Shown here piece by piece: positions 1 to 8,168 of a DNA stretch of 64,000 nt. A program made the position numbers and the translations under genes. The DNA is from Gammaproteobacteria bacterium. Its GTDB lineage: Bacteria; Pseudomonadota; Gammaproteobacteria; Steroidobacterales; Foliamicaceae. Position 1 is the first letter of the stretch, and the number at the start of each line of letters is the position of its first letter. The notes under the pieces are model-generated. The model did no database searches. It was not told the origin of the DNA and saw nothing but the letters and a program-made list of their open reading frames with translations. Location: the NCBI GenBank assembly GCA_009844425.1, contig VYBN01000022.1:1-64000 (forward strand), in the 5' to 3' direction.

Positions 1-6
1 GGCGCC

Positions 7-1062
7 ATGAACGAAGAAACGCCGATGGTGTGCGAAGACGGCACCTATCCCGCAGCCGATCTGGTCAAGGACACGATCACCGTGTCGGTGGTGCAAACAA
101 GGGTCCGGGCGGTCAACGGCGAGAATCCGGAGCCCGATCTGGAAGCCAATCTCCAGTACATGCTGGAGTGCATGGACGCCGCGCAAGGCTACGGCGGGCG
201 CAGCGATCTGCTGCTTTTCCACGAGTTTCCGATCACCGGCTTCAGCCTGTGGACGCGCGAGCAGCATCACCGGCTGGCCATCGAGGTGCCCGGGCCGGAG
301 ACCGAAGCGGTGGCCGAGAAGGCAAAGCAGTACGGCTGCTACGTGGCGTTCGGCACCTATGCGAAGGACGCGGACTGGCCGGGACACATCCTGCACCTGA
401 TGGTCATGATCGGCCCCGATGGCGAACTGGCCGCGCGCCACTGGAAGCAGCGCAACGTGCGCGGCATGTTCCCCGGCGGCGAGCAATACACGACCGCCGT
501 CTATGACGTGCTGGACCGGTTCGTGGAAATGTACGGGCAGGATGCGGTGATACCCGTTGCCCGCACCGGTATCGGCAACATCGCGCTTTCCGCGGTGCAG
601 TTCGAGCCGGAACTGTTCCGCTGCATGGCGTTCAAGGGCGCGGAAATCATCTGCCGGGTGGCTACCGGCGGGTTCGAGTACGAGGACATGCGCCTGACCT
701 CGTATCACAACAGCCTGTACACGCTGATCTGCAACAATTCCGTTTCGACGCACGACCGCAATCCGGGCTTCCTGGAAGACACGGCCTACGGCGGGCCCGG
801 CCGGTCGGCGATCTTCGGCCCGCGCGGGGTGGAACTGGCGAAGGCCGGCGCGTTCGAGACCCGGCGCTCGGCCACCATTCCGATCGCCGAATTCCGGCGC
901 AAACACCGGATCCCCGATCTGCACATGTCGCTCTACCGGCCGGTGCTGGACCAGTACCGCGAACGCTACGATCCCAACGGTTACGCGGAATCAGTCCCGC
1001 AAAGCCGTCTCGACGCCTACAAGCAGTTCACGGCCCGGTCGCGCTGGACCCATTACTGGTAG
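7..1062 (+). CDS. Carbon-nitrogen hydrolase (nitrilase/amidase) family protein, catalytic Cys replaced by Ser
   Basis: A 351-aa protein of the carbon-nitrogen hydrolase superfamily, most like aliphatic amidases and formamidases. The family uses a Glu-Lys-Cys triad to hydrolyse nitriles or amides in the cytoplasm. The Glu is visible in FHEFPITGF (E73) and the Lys in RHWKQRNV (K147). The strand that normally reads I-C-x-D-x-x-(F/Y)-P-E reads ALSAVQFEPELFR here, so the position six residues before the conserved Pro is Ser195 (codon tcc), not Cys. The rest of the fold, including FKGAEII, is intact and full length. It is either an altered enzyme or a non-catalytic homologue, and its substrate cannot be told. 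A metallo-hydrolase gene follows 14 nt downstream on the same strand, suggesting a two-gene operon. Confidence 0.8.
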   Translation: MNEETPMVCEDGTYPAADLVKDTITVSVVQTRVRAVNGENPEPDLEANLQYMLECMDAAQGYGGRSDLLLFHEFPITGFSLWTREQHHRLAIEVPGPETEAVAEKAKQYGCYVAFGTYAKDADWPGHILHLMVMIGPDGELAARHWKQRNVRGMFPGGEQYTTAVYDVLDRFVEMYGQDAVIPVARTGIGNIALSAVQFEPELFRCMAFKGAEIICRVATGGFEYEDMRLTSYHNSLYTLICNNSVSTHDRNPGFLEDTAYGGPGRSAIFGPRGVELAKAGAFETRRSATIPIAEFRRKHRIPDLHMSLYRPVLDQYRERYDPNGYAESVPQSRLDAYKQFTARSRWTHYW

Positions 1063-1076
1063 CCGGAGGCCGCGCC

Positions 1077-1958
1077 ATGATCAAACTGGGCCCCTACGAG
1101 ATCCATCGCGTCGAGGAGCTGATCCTCCCGTACGCCGGCTACGCCGACCTCATTCCGGACATGCCCGCGGAACTGCTCGACGAGCATAGCGACGTGCTCA
1201 CGGCGCACCAGCTCCAGGCGGAAACCGGCCGGATCGTGCTCAGCTTTCACAGCTGGCTGATCCGCACCCGCCATCACTGGATCCTGGTCGACACCTGCAT
1301 CGGCAACCACAAGATCTACGAACGCAGGGAGCTGGCGGCTTTCAGCCAGCTCGACACGGCCTACCTGACCCGGCTCCGTGGCGCCGGGGCCGCACCGGAA
1401 GACATCGATTACGTGTTCTGCACCCACCTGCACTTCGACCACTGCGGCTGGAACACGTCGCTGGTGGACGGCCGCTGGCAGCCCACCTTCACGAACGCGC
1501 GCTACCTCTGCCACAAAAAGGAGCTGGAACACTGGTCCGGTGTCCAGGAAGACGACTACGACATGGGTCCGAACAGCGGTGTGTTCGACGCGAATGTCCA
1601 GCCCCTGGTCGAGGCCGGGCTGCTGGAGGGCGTCGAGGACGGATACGAAATCGAGGACGGCGTTCGACTGCGCCTTGCCGCCGGCCATACGCCCGGCCAC
1701 ACGGTCCTGGAACTCGGCAAGGAAGGATCGCATGGGCTGTTCTCGGGCGACCTGATTCATGCGGTAATGCAGATCTACGGACCGCAGTACACGACCGTGT
1801 TCTGCAACAAAGGCGAAGAGGCGGCCGAAACCCGCCAACAAACCCTGGAACGCATCGCCGACCGCTCGACCCTGCTGTTCCCCGCGCACTTCGGTCACCC
1901 GCACTACGGCCGGGTCGAGTCCACCGCCTCCGGCTTCAGGTTCGTCTTCGCCCCTTAG
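1077..1958 (+). CDS. Metallo-beta-lactamase-fold hydrolase
   Basis: A 293-aa zinc hydrolase of the metallo-beta-lactamase superfamily, of the kind that includes AHL lactonases and methyl-parathion hydrolase. The first metal motif HxHxDH is THLHFDH (H117, H119, D121, H122). Further ligands are the His of AGHTPGHT near residue 205, the Asp of SGDLIH near 225 and the His of PAHFGHP near 272, so both metal sites look complete. No signal peptide is evident, which suggests a cytoplasmic enzyme. It starts 14 nt after the nitrilase-fold gene and is probably co-transcribed with it, so a role in catabolising a small amide or ester is plausible but is inference. The substrate is unknown. Confidence 0.82.
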   Translation: MIKLGPYEIHRVEELILPYAGYADLIPDMPAELLDEHSDVLTAHQLQAETGRIVLSFHSWLIRTRHHWILVDTCIGNHKIYERRELAAFSQLDTAYLTRLRGAGAAPEDIDYVFCTHLHFDHCGWNTSLVDGRWQPTFTNARYLCHKKELEHWSGVQEDDYDMGPNSGVFDANVQPLVEAGLLEGVEDGYEIEDGVRLRLAAGHTPGHTVLELGKEGSHGLFSGDLIHAVMQIYGPQYTTVFCNKGEEAAETRQQTLERIADRSTLLFPAHFGHPHYGRVESTASGFRFVFAP

Positions 1959-1996
1959 CCCGGGCGCCAGGGCGACCCGCCTTCGCTTCGATCCCG

Positions 1997-2102
1997 CCAT
2001 CTCGTCGCACCCTTCGTCCGGGAGACGCATGAACCCGTCCATGGGGCTTGGTTCCGCCATCCATGGCTCACACACTCCCGGAAGAAGGGTGCGACGAGAT
2101 GG
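1997..2102. repeat. Long inverted repeat (19-bp perfect arms) between convergent genes
   Basis: The arm at 1997-2015 (CCATCTCGTCGCACCCTTC) is the exact reverse complement of 2084-2102. Pairing continues inward with CCGGGAG (2018-2024) against CTCCCGG, then weaker pairing around the central CCATGG-type bases. The whole is about a 106-bp imperfect palindrome. It lies between the stop of the metallo-hydrolase (1958) and the stop of ferrochelatase (2133, opposite strand), so it could act as a bidirectional terminator. Its length and perfect ends also fit a small non-autonomous mobile element. No transposase is nearby. Confidence 0.7.
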
Positions 2103-2132
2103 CTAAGGCAGCCGTTGAGCCAGGAATCCGGG

Positions 2133-3197
2133 CTAGTGCAAGTCTTGCGTGTTCGGGCAGGTGCCGAACTGCATGGGACAGCGCCGCGGCCCGATGTCCG
2201 AGCTCACGCCGTCCCTGCCGATCGCGCTGCGAACCAGGTCGCCCAGTCCCCGGATGAAGTCGCAATCCACCGCCACGGTGGGACACCGGGTGAAGAACGG
2301 AACACCGGTCTCCGCAGCGACCTCGCGCAGCTCCATGTCGATTTCCACGAGCGTTTCGACATGCTCGGAAACGAATGCGATGGGCACCACCACGACCGGA
2401 ACGGCCGCCGCGCCGGCGCGGCGCACTTCGTCTTCGGTGGACGGCCCGATCCACTGCACCGGGCCGACGCGGCTCTGGTAGCAGGTCGCCCAGTCCAGCT
2501 CCGTGCGGTCCAGCGCCTCGACGATGGCCGCGGACGTCATCTCCACCTGCCACTGGTATGGATCCCCGGCGTTGATTGTGCGCTGCGGCAAGGCGTGCGC
2601 GGATAGCAACAACCGCGGGGCGCCATGGTGCGATGCCTCATCCAGAGCCTTCCGGATGTTGCCGACAGTCGCGCCCAGAAAGCCGTGGTGCGCCGGATAG
2701 CAACACACGACGTCCTGCGGCGCGGTCAGACCCTGCCTGCGGGCCGCTTCCCTGAAGGCCTTCACCGAAGTACCTGTCGTCGTGGTCGAGAACTGCGGAT
2801 ACAGCGGCAGCAGGACGATGCGGTCCGGCCCGAAGTCCTTGATCCTGCTCACCGTCTCGCTGACCAGCGGGTGCCAGTAGCGCATGAACACGAAGACTTC
2901 CACCTGCTCGGCGGTGTCGGCGATATCCTTCTTGAGCGCCTCGGCCTGCTCCACCGTTGCCGGCAGCAGCGCGGAGCCGCCGCCCACCTTCCGGTAGATC
3001 TCCTCGCTCGTTGCAGCGCGCCGGGCCGTGATCAGCCGCGCCGCAACCCAGCGGAAGGGATTGGGCATGCGCAGGATCGCGGGATCGCTGAACAGGTTGA
3101 GCAGGAACGGACGGATGGCTTCGGGCGTGTCCGGGCCGCCCAGATTGAAGATCACCACGGCAAGCCTGCGTGGCTTCGCGGTTGCCGCATCGACCAA
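2133..3197 (-). CDS. hemH: Ferrochelatase
   Basis: Ferrochelatase inserts ferrous iron into protoporphyrin IX, the last step of haem synthesis, at the cytoplasmic membrane face. The 354-aa length is normal for the family. Visible hallmarks are VIFNLGGPDTPE near the N-terminus, VGGGSALLP (71-79), LLPLYPQFS (129-137), the active-site His in SAHALPQ (H201) followed by GDPYQW, and the acidic motif FVSEHVETL (276-284). The C-terminus carries extra cysteines (C305, C312, C340, C347). Some bacterial ferrochelatases bind a [2Fe-2S] cluster there, but I cannot confirm one here. The gene lies 41 nt downstream of the RCC-reductase-like gene on the same strand, so both are probably in one transcript. Confidence 0.95.
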   Translation of the reverse strand: MVDAATAKPRRLAVVIFNLGGPDTPEAIRPFLLNLFSDPAILRMPNPFRWVAARLITARRAATSEEIYRKVGGGSALLPATVEQAEALKKDIADTAEQVEVFVFMRYWHPLVSETVSRIKDFGPDRIVLLPLYPQFSTTTTGTSVKAFREAARRQGLTAPQDVVCCYPAHHGFLGATVGNIRKALDEASHHGAPRLLLSAHALPQRTINAGDPYQWQVEMTSAAIVEALDRTELDWATCYQSRVGPVQWIGPSTEDEVRRAGAAAVPVVVVPIAFVSEHVETLVEIDMELREVAAETGVPFFTRCPTVAVDCDFIRGLGDLVRSAIGRDGVSSDIGPRRCPMQFGTCPNTQDLH

Positions 3198-3238
3198 GGC
3201 CGTTTCCCCTTGCCTGAGTTACGTTTGAACGCCGGCGC

Positions 3239-4051
3239 TCAGGAGTCCGCCAGGGCCTCGTGGATCTGCTCGGTGCCGATGCGCAGTTCGAGCATGCGCT
3301 GGAACTCTTCCTCGCCGAAGACTTTTTGGGGCAGGACGTTCATCGGATCGAGCCGGTAACCCAGTTCCCGAACCTTGAAATCGAAATCGCGCTGCGCGGC
3401 GCGTTCCTCGTCCGGCACGGGCTCGGCTTCGTCCAGCCAGCCGAACCAGCGGTCGAGGAATCCTTCCAGGTACTGCTCGCACAGATCGATGTTGGCGTCC
3501 GTCAGTTCCGCCGTGTGGCTGATGCACACCGGCGACATCAACGCCCGCAGATAGGCGCCGTGGCTGACGTACTGGGTGAACGCCGGATTGCCCTGGAACT
3601 CGAGATAGGCGGCGTTGGCCGGCTCGTAGTAGCGTTGCAGGTACTCGGGATTGACCCGCAGGTCCACGCGCGGCGTGTATTCGGCGTAGAAGAACAGCCG
3701 CGGAATCGTCCCGAAAATCACCGCCAGGTGCGGCACGCGGTTCTGTTCGCCCAGGAACACCGTGGCATTGATGTCCAGGATGCTCGCATGGCGGTTGCCG
3801 ATCCAGGAATGGACCAGCCACGGGAGCTCCGGGCTGCTGTACGCCTGGAACGACCCCTCCATGGCGCCGTCCGGCGAGGTGTAGTACTCCCGCCCTTCGC
3901 AACTGGGATGCAGTTCACACGGAAACCGCTCACGCACCCGATCGACGATCCCGGTCTGGATCCCCCAGCATCGCTTCCACGCGGCGGAAACGTCCACCTG
4001 CGGATTTTCCGCAAGAAACTCCATGATCGTCTTGATTTCGGTCTTTGCCAT
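3239..4051 (-). CDS. Red chlorophyll catabolite reductase (RCCR)-like bilin-reductase family protein
   Basis: A 270-aa protein whose central part reads like plant red chlorophyll catabolite reductase, a ferredoxin-dependent linear-tetrapyrrole reductase. Matching elements are the HSWIGNR..SILDINATVFL segment (81-100), VDLRVNPEYLQRYYE (129-143), the NPAFTQYVSHGAYLRALMSP-like stretch (155-174), and a C-terminal half ending in a long helix with DRWFGWLDE. In the plant enzymes the equivalent order is KDLxLxPxYL, then PYxSPSLYxRxxxSP. There is no transit peptide. The gene sits just upstream of ferrochelatase on the same strand, which supports a tetrapyrrole-related job. The assignment rests on remembered family patterns. 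The product and electron donor are unknown. Confidence 0.6.
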   Translation of the reverse strand: MAKTEIKTIMEFLAENPQVDVSAAWKRCWGIQTGIVDRVRERFPCELHPSCEGREYYTSPDGAMEGSFQAYSSPELPWLVHSWIGNRHASILDINATVFLGEQNRVPHLAVIFGTIPRLFFYAEYTPRVDLRVNPEYLQRYYEPANAAYLEFQGNPAFTQYVSHGAYLRALMSPVCISHTAELTDANIDLCEQYLEGFLDRWFGWLDEAEPVPDEERAAQRDFDFKVRELGYRLDPMNVLPQKVFGEEEFQRMLELRIGTEQIHEALADS

Positions 4052-4093
4052 ATGCCGCTCCGGTGAATGTGTTTCGGGTTTGTGCTGGTGTGA

Positions 4094-5401
4094 TCAGGTT
4101 TTGGCGAGCAGTTCCAGGGCGGCGGCGGTCATTACGCGAACGCCGGTCTCAAGGGTTCGCTGGTAGGAAGGCAGAAAGAACGGCGAGTGCGTGGCCGGCA
4201 GTTTGAGGCCCCGGGCCTCCGCGCGGGCATATTGCTCCGGATCCGCGGCGCCCAGCCAGAAATAGAAGCCGGGGATACGCTCTTCCGTGCGGCCGAACCG
4301 GGCGAAGTCCTCGCCGCCCATGACCGGCTTGCTCTGCTCCACGTTCGCGTCCCCCAGCTCCGCGCGCAGCACGCTGGCCAGGCGGTTGGACAGGTCCGGG
4401 GCGTTGTAGAGCGCGGGCGTGTATTCGTTCTTCACGATCACCTCGGGCAGCCGGTCTTCGGGCAGGCCCATCGCCAGGGCCTGGGCCCTGGCGATACGGG
4501 CGATGCCCTCGAGCAGCAGCGCGCGGTTCTCGTCGGTGTACGAGCGCACGGTCAGCTGCAGGTCCACACGATCGGAGATGATGTTGTGCTTGGTGCCGCC
4601 GTGTATGGATCCCACGGTGACCACGCCCTGGTCGATCGGGTTGAGGTTGCGGGCCACCAGCGTCTGCAGCGCGGTAACTATGTAGGCGGACAGCACGATG
4701 GGGTCGTGGGTCAGGTGCGGCGCGGCGCCGTGCCCGCCGGTGCCGTGCACGATGATGTCCACCGAATCGACGTTGGCCATCGCGAATTCCGGCTTGTAAC
4801 CGGCCTGCCCGGCGGGCAGGTTGGAGGTCACGTGCAGGCCGAGGTTGTAATCCGGACGCGGAAAGCGCTTGAACAGCCCGTCCTCGATCATGGCCCGGGC
4901 GCCGAGACCCCGCTCTTCGGCCGGCTGCGCCACCAGCACCACCGTTCCGCTCCAGCTGTCGCGCATGCCGGCGAGCTTGCGGGCCACGCCGATCAGGTTC
5001 GTGATGTGAATGTCGTGCCCGCAGGCATGCATGACCGGAACCGTGCGGCCCAGCTCGTCGAGGGTCGTGACCGTGCTGGCGTAGGGCACGCGGTTCAGCT
5101 CCTTGACCGGCAGTCCGTCCATGTCGCCGCGGATCATGACGGTGGGACCTTCGCCGTTGCGCAACACGCCCACCACGCCTGTGCCGCCAACCTCCGACGT
5201 GACCTCGTAACCCGCGGCTGCGAATTCCTCGGCCATGCGGGCCGCGGTTTCAAACTCGTAGAGCGACAACTCCGGGTTGCGGTGGAAGTGCAGGTACAGC
5301 TCTTCCATGTAGTCCTGTTCGGCTTGACTGACGCTGATTTCGGCGCTGGCCATGGAGGCGCACAACGCCAGAATGGCTGCACCGCTGACAAGAATCCGCA
5401 T
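4094..5401 (-). CDS. Exported M20-family amidohydrolase
   Basis: An M20 metallopeptidase/amidohydrolase (hippurate- or N-acyl-amino-acid-hydrolase type) of 435 aa with an N-terminal signal peptide (MRILVSG... to ASMASA, residues 1-20), so it is probably periplasmic. Metal-binding motifs are RGDMDGLPV (91-99), HACGHDIH (125-132), the AEER glutamates, GGHGAAPH and MGGEDFARFG near the C-terminus. The frame is open to 5437, but the Met at 5401 is preferred. It begins the signal peptide directly and has AAGGAG 10 nt upstream, while the longer version would bury the signal behind 12 charged residues. It reads toward the RCCR-like gene with a 42-nt gap and may head that operon. Confidence 0.85.
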   Translation of the reverse strand: MRILVSGAAILALCASMASAEISVSQAEQDYMEELYLHFHRNPELSLYEFETAARMAEEFAAAGYEVTSEVGGTGVVGVLRNGEGPTVMIRGDMDGLPVKELNRVPYASTVTTLDELGRTVPVMHACGHDIHITNLIGVARKLAGMRDSWSGTVVLVAQPAEERGLGARAMIEDGLFKRFPRPDYNLGLHVTSNLPAGQAGYKPEFAMANVDSVDIIVHGTGGHGAAPHLTHDPIVLSAYIVTALQTLVARNLNPIDQGVVTVGSIHGGTKHNIISDRVDLQLTVRSYTDENRALLLEGIARIARAQALAMGLPEDRLPEVIVKNEYTPALYNAPDLSNRLASVLRAELGDANVEQSKPVMGGEDFARFGRTEERIPGFYFWLGAADPEQYARAEARGLKLPATHSPFFLPSYQRTLETGVRVMTAAALELLAKT

Positions 5402-5479
5402 GATCGGGCCACTCCTTGAGTGTTTATCTAATCGCAAGGGGCGTAACTTTACACGAGGCGCCAGGCGCCAAAGATGGTC

Positions 5480-6097
5480 TCAAGACGGAAGATTCCGCAG
5501 TTCCCGAGGGTCATCGATGTCCACAGCGGCGAGCGGTACCGGCACGCTGAGCACGTCGTTTGAGGAAGCCAGAAGCACCCGGGCGCCCCGGTCCCCGGAC
5601 AGGGATTTCAGCGCATCGAATTGCGAGCGGGGAAAGATCGCGGGAACGCCGGGTTTTCCGGCGTAGCGCGAGGCCACGACCGACCGCGGACTGGCTCGCC
5701 AGACCCGCACAAGCGCCACAAGGTCCGCGGCTTCCAGCAACGGCTGATCGGCCAGGCAAACAAGCACCGCGCGCGCGCGCCGATCAAGCGATCGTGCGCC
5801 GCAGGCCAGCGAGCGACCCATCCCGTCCCGCCAGCGCGCATTCCGCACGATGGTCGTCCCGCTCGGGGGCACACGGCCTTGCTGCAGTGCGCGGCGCATC
5901 GCTTGGGCGCGGTAGCCCAGCACCACGAAAACTGTCCCCGCGCCAGCCTCGTGAGCCAGACGCACGCTTCGCGCCAGCAGGGTCTCGCCCCGGTAGCTCG
6001 CCAGTTGCTTCGGCGAACCATATCGGCGAGACGCACCTGCAGCCAGAACAATGGCATGCAAGCCGGATCGCTTACGGATACGGATGCTCTTACGCAT
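5480..6097 (-). CDS. MobA/MocA-like nucleotidyltransferase (NTP transferase family)
   Basis: A protein of about 205 aa with the GT-A-fold nucleotidyltransferase signature: HAIVLAAGASRRYGSPKQL (G-x-S-x-R-x-G-x2-K loop) just after the start, a VLVCLADQPLL segment, and a late PGVPAIFPRSQFDAL motif. This pattern is that of the molybdopterin cytidylyl/guanylyltransferases, especially MocA-type enzymes that load CTP onto molybdopterin for xanthine-dehydrogenase-family enzymes. The frame is open up to 6250, but the Met at 6097 (MRKSIRIRKR) puts the motif at the usual N-terminal place. A modABC molybdate importer lies 15 kb away. No molybdenum hydroxylase is in the window. Confidence 0.75.
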   Translation of the reverse strand: MRKSIRIRKRSGLHAIVLAAGASRRYGSPKQLASYRGETLLARSVRLAHEAGAGTVFVVLGYRAQAMRRALQQGRVPPSGTTIVRNARWRDGMGRSLACGARSLDRRARAVLVCLADQPLLEAADLVALVRVWRASPRSVVASRYAGKPGVPAIFPRSQFDALKSLSGDRGARVLLASSNDVLSVPVPLAAVDIDDPRELRNLPS

Positions 6098-6365
6098 CGG
6101 ATTCTTGACGGTATGGGCCAGTGTCGCTATCGACAGAGAGTGTAAGCCTGACCGCTCCACTCGACCCATCGAAACTACGAATCGATCAACTCGCAAGGCA
6201 GTCGTCAACGACCCATCCGGGTTGAAACTTCTATTCTTATCAGGCGGCAATCAGTCAGTCTACAATTCGACGCATGAGTGCAAGACCGGTGGCAATCCTC
6301 TCTCGAATCCGGGAAGAATCCGCGCCAGCACTCTCAAATGGACTGACTAGAAGCAGGGATGAGCA

Positions 6366-8168
6366 ATGCACCTTACAAGGACTGTGAGAACACGGACGCC
6401 ACTGGCAGCTATGTCGCAGCGGGAAATCACGGCAATAGAAGCGTCAGTCGCGCGAACGCTTCGGTCGTCCGTCGCACCATTGGACCCCCTTGATATCGCT
6501 AGGTCGCTGGTCCGCCAGGTCATTTCCGCCTACTGGAAGGAAACCGAGGCTCGTCTGGGGGGCCAGGCAGAGCTTCGCGAAATGCCGTCGGAAATCTCGC
6601 TTGCACCGCTTGAGCCGGAAGTTTGCGAGCTTGCCCAAAAAATGGGAACCAAGGCAGCCGAACTGGACGTGCTGGACGCCAGTTATAGGATTGGCGTTCT
6701 CTACACGGGCCTGATGCCCGACGAGCGTCAGGCACGCCTGGGAGCCCACTACACGCCGCGGGCGCTGTGCCAGCGGTTGCTGGACATGGCCGAGGACGCC
6801 GGGACCGAATGGGACACGGCACGCGTGCTCGATCCAGCGTGCGGCGGCGGCGCCTTCCTGTCTCCTCTAGCCCTTCGCATGGCGGCAAGCCTTAAGGACC
6901 AACCCGCGGAAACCGTGCTGACGAGCATCGAGCAGCGGCTGCGGGGCTACGAAATCGATTCGTTTGCCGCCTGGATGTCCGAGGTATTCCTGGATGTGAT
7001 TCTCGCGGAATTGTGCCTGGAGGCAGGTAGGCCGCTCAAATCGCTTGTGCAGGTGTGCGATGCGCTGGAGCAGGAACCCGGATCGGAGAAATTCGATCTG
7101 GTCATCGGCAATCCGCCTTATGGCCGCATCACTCTGTCGCCGAACTTGCGTCAAAGGTTTCAGCGCAGCCTTTTCGGCCACGCGAACCTGTACGGTGTGT
7201 TCGCCGATCTCGCGTTGCGGTTTACGAGCTCAAGCGGCGTCATCGCTTACGTAACTCCGACCAGCTTCCTGTCCGGCGAATATTTCAAGGGATTGCGTGT
7301 ATTGTTGGGCTGGGAAGCGCCGCCAGTCTCGATCGACTTCATTGCGGAGCGCAAGGGCGTCTTTGCAGACGTGCTCCAGGAAACCATGCTGGCGACGTAT
7401 CAGCACGGCCGCGAACCCGGCGCGGTAAGCGTTCACTTTCTGACACAAGATCAACAAGGCTCAGTCAAGATCACCGGAGCAGGGTCCTTCAACCTGTCCG
7501 AAGAACTGGACAGGCCGTGGCTAATCCCGCGAAGCGACCGGCAAAGCGAACTCGTCGGCCGGGTATCCCGGCTGCCCTACAGATTAGCTGACTACGGCTA
7601 CAAGGTAAGCACCGGACCGCTGGTCTGGAATCGGCACAAGTCCGGCCTGCGCGACGAACCTGGCGAGGGGCGCTATCCATTGCTATGGGCCGAATCCGTG
7701 CGCTCCAACGGCGTGTTTGAATTCCGGGCGCAAAAGCGCAACCACAAGCCGTACTTCCAACCAGCCAAGAAGGAACATTGGGTGGTTACTGATCACCCTT
7801 GCGTGCTGCTGCAAAGAACAACGGCCAAGGAACAGTGCCGGCGCCTGATCGCGGCCGAGCTTCCGGAGCAGTTCATCCGGAAGCACGGCGCGGTGGTCGT
7901 TGAAAATCATCTGAATATGATCAAGCCGCTAAACGGCACTCCCAAGGTGTCGGCAGCGGCGTTGGCAGCTCTCTTGAATAGCGATGTAGTTGACCAGGTA
8001 TTCCGCTGCATCAACGGAAGCGTGGCCGTGTCAGCCTATGAATTGCAAGCGTTGCCGCTACCCTCCCCCGACGATGTCAAGGACATTGAAGAGTTGATCG
8101 AAACGCGCGCACGCCGAGAGGCCGTCGAGCAAGCCATTGAGCACCTGTACGGCGGCGAGGCGAAATAA
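6366..8168 (+). CDS. Type II N6-adenine DNA methyltransferase of a PstI/BsuBI-type R-M system
   Basis: A 600-aa gamma-class N6-adenine DNA methyltransferase. The SAM-binding motif I is VLDPACGGGAF (about 154-164) and the catalytic motif IV is NPPYG (249-253). A target-recognition and C-terminal region follows, with STGPLVWNRHK near 420 as seen in Eco57I/TaqI-like enzymes. It protects host DNA from the endonuclease encoded next, whose start codon overlaps this stop (ATG at 8168 inside AATAATG). Pairing with a PstI/BsuBI-type nuclease suggests adenine methylation in CTGCAG or a similar site, which is inference. The segment upstream (6098-6365) has no gene I recognise. Base composition is lower in GC than the backbone before it. 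Confidence 0.88.
   Translation: MHLTRTVRTRTPLAAMSQREITAIEASVARTLRSSVAPLDPLDIARSLVRQVISAYWKETEARLGGQAELREMPSEISLAPLEPEVCELAQKMGTKAAELDVLDASYRIGVLYTGLMPDERQARLGAHYTPRALCQRLLDMAEDAGTEWDTARVLDPACGGGAFLSPLALRMAASLKDQPAETVLTSIEQRLRGYEIDSFAAWMSEVFLDVILAELCLEAGRPLKSLVQVCDALEQEPGSEKFDLVIGNPPYGRITLSPNLRQRFQRSLFGHANLYGVFADLALRFTSSSGVIAYVTPTSFLSGEYFKGLRVLLGWEAPPVSIDFIAERKGVFADVLQETMLATYQHGREPGAVSVHFLTQDQQGSVKITGAGSFNLSEELDRPWLIPRSDRQSELVGRVSRLPYRLADYGYKVSTGPLVWNRHKSGLRDEPGEGRYPLLWAESVRSNGVFEFRAQKRNHKPYFQPAKKEHWVVTDHPCVLLQRTTAKEQCRRLIAAELPEQFIRKHGAVVVENHLNMIKPLNGTPKVSAAALAALLNSDVVDQVFRCINGSVAVSAYELQALPLPSPDDVKDIEELIETRARREAVEQAIEHLYGGEAK

Noticed and set aside
1053-2075. 340-codon minus-strand open frame
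   Set aside because: It is antisense to the metallo-beta-lactamase-fold gene, with shadow-like composition in high-GC DNA.
4187-5419. 410-codon plus-strand open frame
   Set aside because: It is antisense to the M20 amidohydrolase, whose metal motifs are all in the minus-strand frame.
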